A stretch of DNA of 64,000 nt. It comes from Phaeodactylum tricornutum CCAP 1055/1. Its lineage: Eukaryota; Bacillariophyta; Bacillariophyceae; Surirellales; Neidiaceae. A model generated the notes under the pieces. It made no database searches. It saw only the letters and a list, made by a program, of their open reading frames with translations, and was not told where the DNA came from. Made by a program: the position numbers and the translations under genes. Of the stretch, positions 62,501-64,000 are shown piece by piece; the first letter of the stretch is position 1, and every line of letters starts with the position of its first letter. The stretch lies in NCBI RefSeq assembly GCF_000150955.2, contig NC_011684.1:248001-312000 (forward strand). Reading direction: 5' to 3'.

Positions 62501-62734
62501 TATCCTGGAATTGCTGGTGGGCGACTTGCGGGCCATCGGAAAAAGGTACCATCTTATTTAACGGAGGACTTGGCGTTCTCCTTCAAATGCACTATCGGTG
62601 CACTAGTCCTTTCGCTGGGCCTTGATGAAATGTGGAATTTGATTGGTCCGTTATTTCACGAAGTATTACTGCTGTCTCCTCAGGAATTGCGACGTGAGTT
62701 CCAACTATCTTCTACGATAGTTCAGAGCGCCTGA
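59561..62734 (+). CDS. Dicer-like protein: dsRBD, PAZ-like region, active RNase IIIa, degenerate RNase IIIb; no helicase
   Basis: 1002 residues in three exons, 59561-60857, 60953-62184 and 62255-62734, with 95-nt (GTACGC...GTTAG) and 70-nt (GTAAGT...TTCTAG) introns. Residues ~76-145 resemble a dsRNA-binding domain ('NPVQAMLQLYQELG', 'KKAAQKACAVNVL'). A region at ~200-420 ('RTRYLYRVSTNKR') sits where PAZ is expected but is too divergent to confirm. RNase IIIa (~540-690) has 'ERLEFLGDAVLGF' and 'HEIVESVIAS': the acids are present (one Asp is Glu). RNase IIIb (~790-965) keeps the fold ('LQLAISEDAFRRFPEAEP') but reads 'DTLGQLGGYSL' and 'AFSFKCTIGA', losing the catalytic acids. There is no helicase, as in Giardia Dicer. 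It should process dsRNA into small RNAs, if at all with one working site. Confidence 0.85.
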
Positions 62735-62946
62735 GGTGAGATGCTTTTCTGCGCTTCTCAGGAGTTGCAGAATAAAGGCAATATTTGAGATTAACAAAAT
62801 CTTTGAAGAATAAAATCGTGCTTGAGAATCACGCGACGTTCCGAATTCGTCTACAGAGTCTACCCAAACGTTGGGACGATAGTAAAAGCTTACCGTATGG
62901 ATCGTAACAACCTTGATATCAAACAGCCCCTACATGGAACAACATA

Positions 62947-64000
62947 TCAGTCGGCGTATTCGCTGCTTGAATCGTCGTTCTCCTCGCCATCGAAACTCAA
63001 GTCAAACGGAGAATCCATGTCAAAAGGGACCGATTCTTGCCGGGTCAAGTGGGCAAGCTGTTTCCAGTCGCTTCGAACAATACAACTGGCCAGAACTACA
63101 GCTGCAGAAATGTATCCAACGGAAATTGAAGCTGCGACTGCCTGCAAGTCGAATTCAAAAGCAAATATGCAAAGAAAAGCCAGAGGCATTGCACATAGCC
63201 ATCGACACGCAAGAACGGTCGACGAGGCTAGAATGAAACGACCTTGAGAGCCGACAAGGCTCCAGTATACTTGGGCAAATGCCATGGTAAGATTTGCAAA
63301 CCCTGTCATACCAACAAGACTACTGAAAAGATGCTGTAAGGTTGGGTCTGTTGTGAGGGCAACCGTAATGTTTGGCCCTACCATGAGAAAAACAGAAGTG
63401 CAAACAACTGCTTCAACAAGTGTCCAAAAAATAACCTTGCTGGCTAGAGTCTGAGCTTGGAAGGGGATATTTTCGGCCAAATAATACGATACTCGAACAG
63501 CTGCTGCTTCCCCTATTCCTTCGGACGTTGCTTCGAAAATTTCCCATACTATTCCCATTAGCGCCCACGTCGCAACTTCAGCACCACCGAGTCGGCGAAC
63601 AAAGAACGTTAGGAGCTCCCACTGAAAGATACGAAATGTTCTTAGCACGGTGTCTTAATGGACATGTACGTTGCAAGATATCATCCTGTTCTTACCTCGC
63701 GGAGCTCCACTAAAGAACCAATCAAGAGAGGGATTGTAAAAGAGACGAAGCAAACAACAGATTCCTTGTCCTGCAAAATAATAGAAGATAATGTTAGGCT
63801 ATTTCGCTAGCTCAGAAACCGCATGGCCACGTTGCCAGGTGACGAGACTGACCGTTAGCGAAAGCGAACTGAGTAGCCCGCCCCGGAACGGCTGCACCCA
63901 TCCTTTTACGACAACGTATAAAACCTTAGCTAGGACTTGGGCGATTCCAAAGATAACTTGAATCCATCCCACCGTCACCAGACTTGGTTCCGCGGTCGTT
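62947..64000 (-). CDS. MATE-family efflux transporter, C-terminal part (cut by window edge)
   Basis: Three exons on the minus strand: 64000-63853 (open at the edge), 63770-63696 and 63621-62947. The introns are 82 nt (GTCAGT...TTGCAG) and 74 nt (GTAAGA...TTTCAG), both phase 0. Joined, they read hydrophobic segments with 'FTIPLLIGSLVELRE' and 'WELLTFFVRRLGGAEVATW', then 'TSEGIGEAAAVRVSYYLAE', typical of MATE transporters (alternating-access export of drugs, organic cations or citrate coupled to H+ or Na+). About six membrane helices follow, and an acidic Ser-rich tail of ~35 residues ends at 62947. The substrate is unknown. It converges on the Dicer-like gene, with ~210 bp between stops. Confidence 0.85.

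Noticed and set aside
63622-63695. Alternative 42-nt intron (63654-63695) with another frame in the preceding MATE exon
   Set aside because: The canonical 74-nt intron with TTTCAG acceptor keeps phase 0 on both sides and gives the expected MATE segment before WELLTFF.

Overview
The window looks like nuclear DNA of a pennate diatom, most likely Phaeodactylum tricornutum. This is inferred from gene content and style, not from a database match. Genes are compact and lie on both strands. The introns I could place are few, short (70-95 nt) and GT-AG. Several proteins start with a signal peptide followed by a plastid 'SAF/AAF' motif. The repertoire is stramenopile-like: mitochondrial arginase, isocitrate dehydrogenase fused to an EF-hand, a VKOR-thioredoxin fusion, an eukaryotic nadA, and low-complexity diatom-only nuclear proteins. 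No rRNA, tRNA, CRISPR array, LTR element or virus-like element was recognised.

Layout. 1-4.4 kb: two tandem SBF/SLC10A7-like transporters (the first cut by the window edge) and a four-helix membrane protein. 4.6-9.3 kb: quinolinate synthase (minus, one apparent frame break) divergent from EF-hand isocitrate dehydrogenase. 9.5-19 kb: a giant nuclear protein with repeated modules, plastid VKOR-Trx, and a CHY/RING ubiquitin ligase. 20.0-20.6 kb: a non-autonomous DNA transposon with ~58-bp inverted ends and a 9-bp target duplication. 20.8-27.5 kb: a Ser-rich coiled-coil protein, a basic His-rich putative DNA-binding protein, and a DUF1995-like protein. 27.7-34 kb: arginase, an unknown protein, a GtrA-like membrane protein, and a USP14/UBP6 deubiquitinase. 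34-40 kb: a decayed coding stretch, two related coiled-coil proteins and, between them, a secreted lectin-like protein. 41-51 kb: membrane-anchored cyclophilin, alpha/beta hydrolase, a plastid DUF3067-like protein, a kinesin with degenerate nucleotide motifs, and a PHD-finger protein. 51-58 kb: CAF-1 large subunit and an unknown protein. 59.5-64 kb: a helicase-less Dicer-like protein and the end of a MATE transporter.

The genes do not form operons. Several touch chromatin or genome control (CAF-1, PHD protein, Dicer-like protein, giant nuclear protein). Others serve mitochondrial or plastid metabolism (IDH, NadA, arginase, VKOR-Trx, DUF3067, DUF1995). The most notable items are the Dicer-like protein whose second RNase III domain has lost its catalytic acids, a CAF-1 large subunit with a duplicated C-terminal domain, a pseudo-motor kinesin, the transposon, and a 10-bp motif (TCACAGTCAA) that recurs upstream of genes in one orientation.
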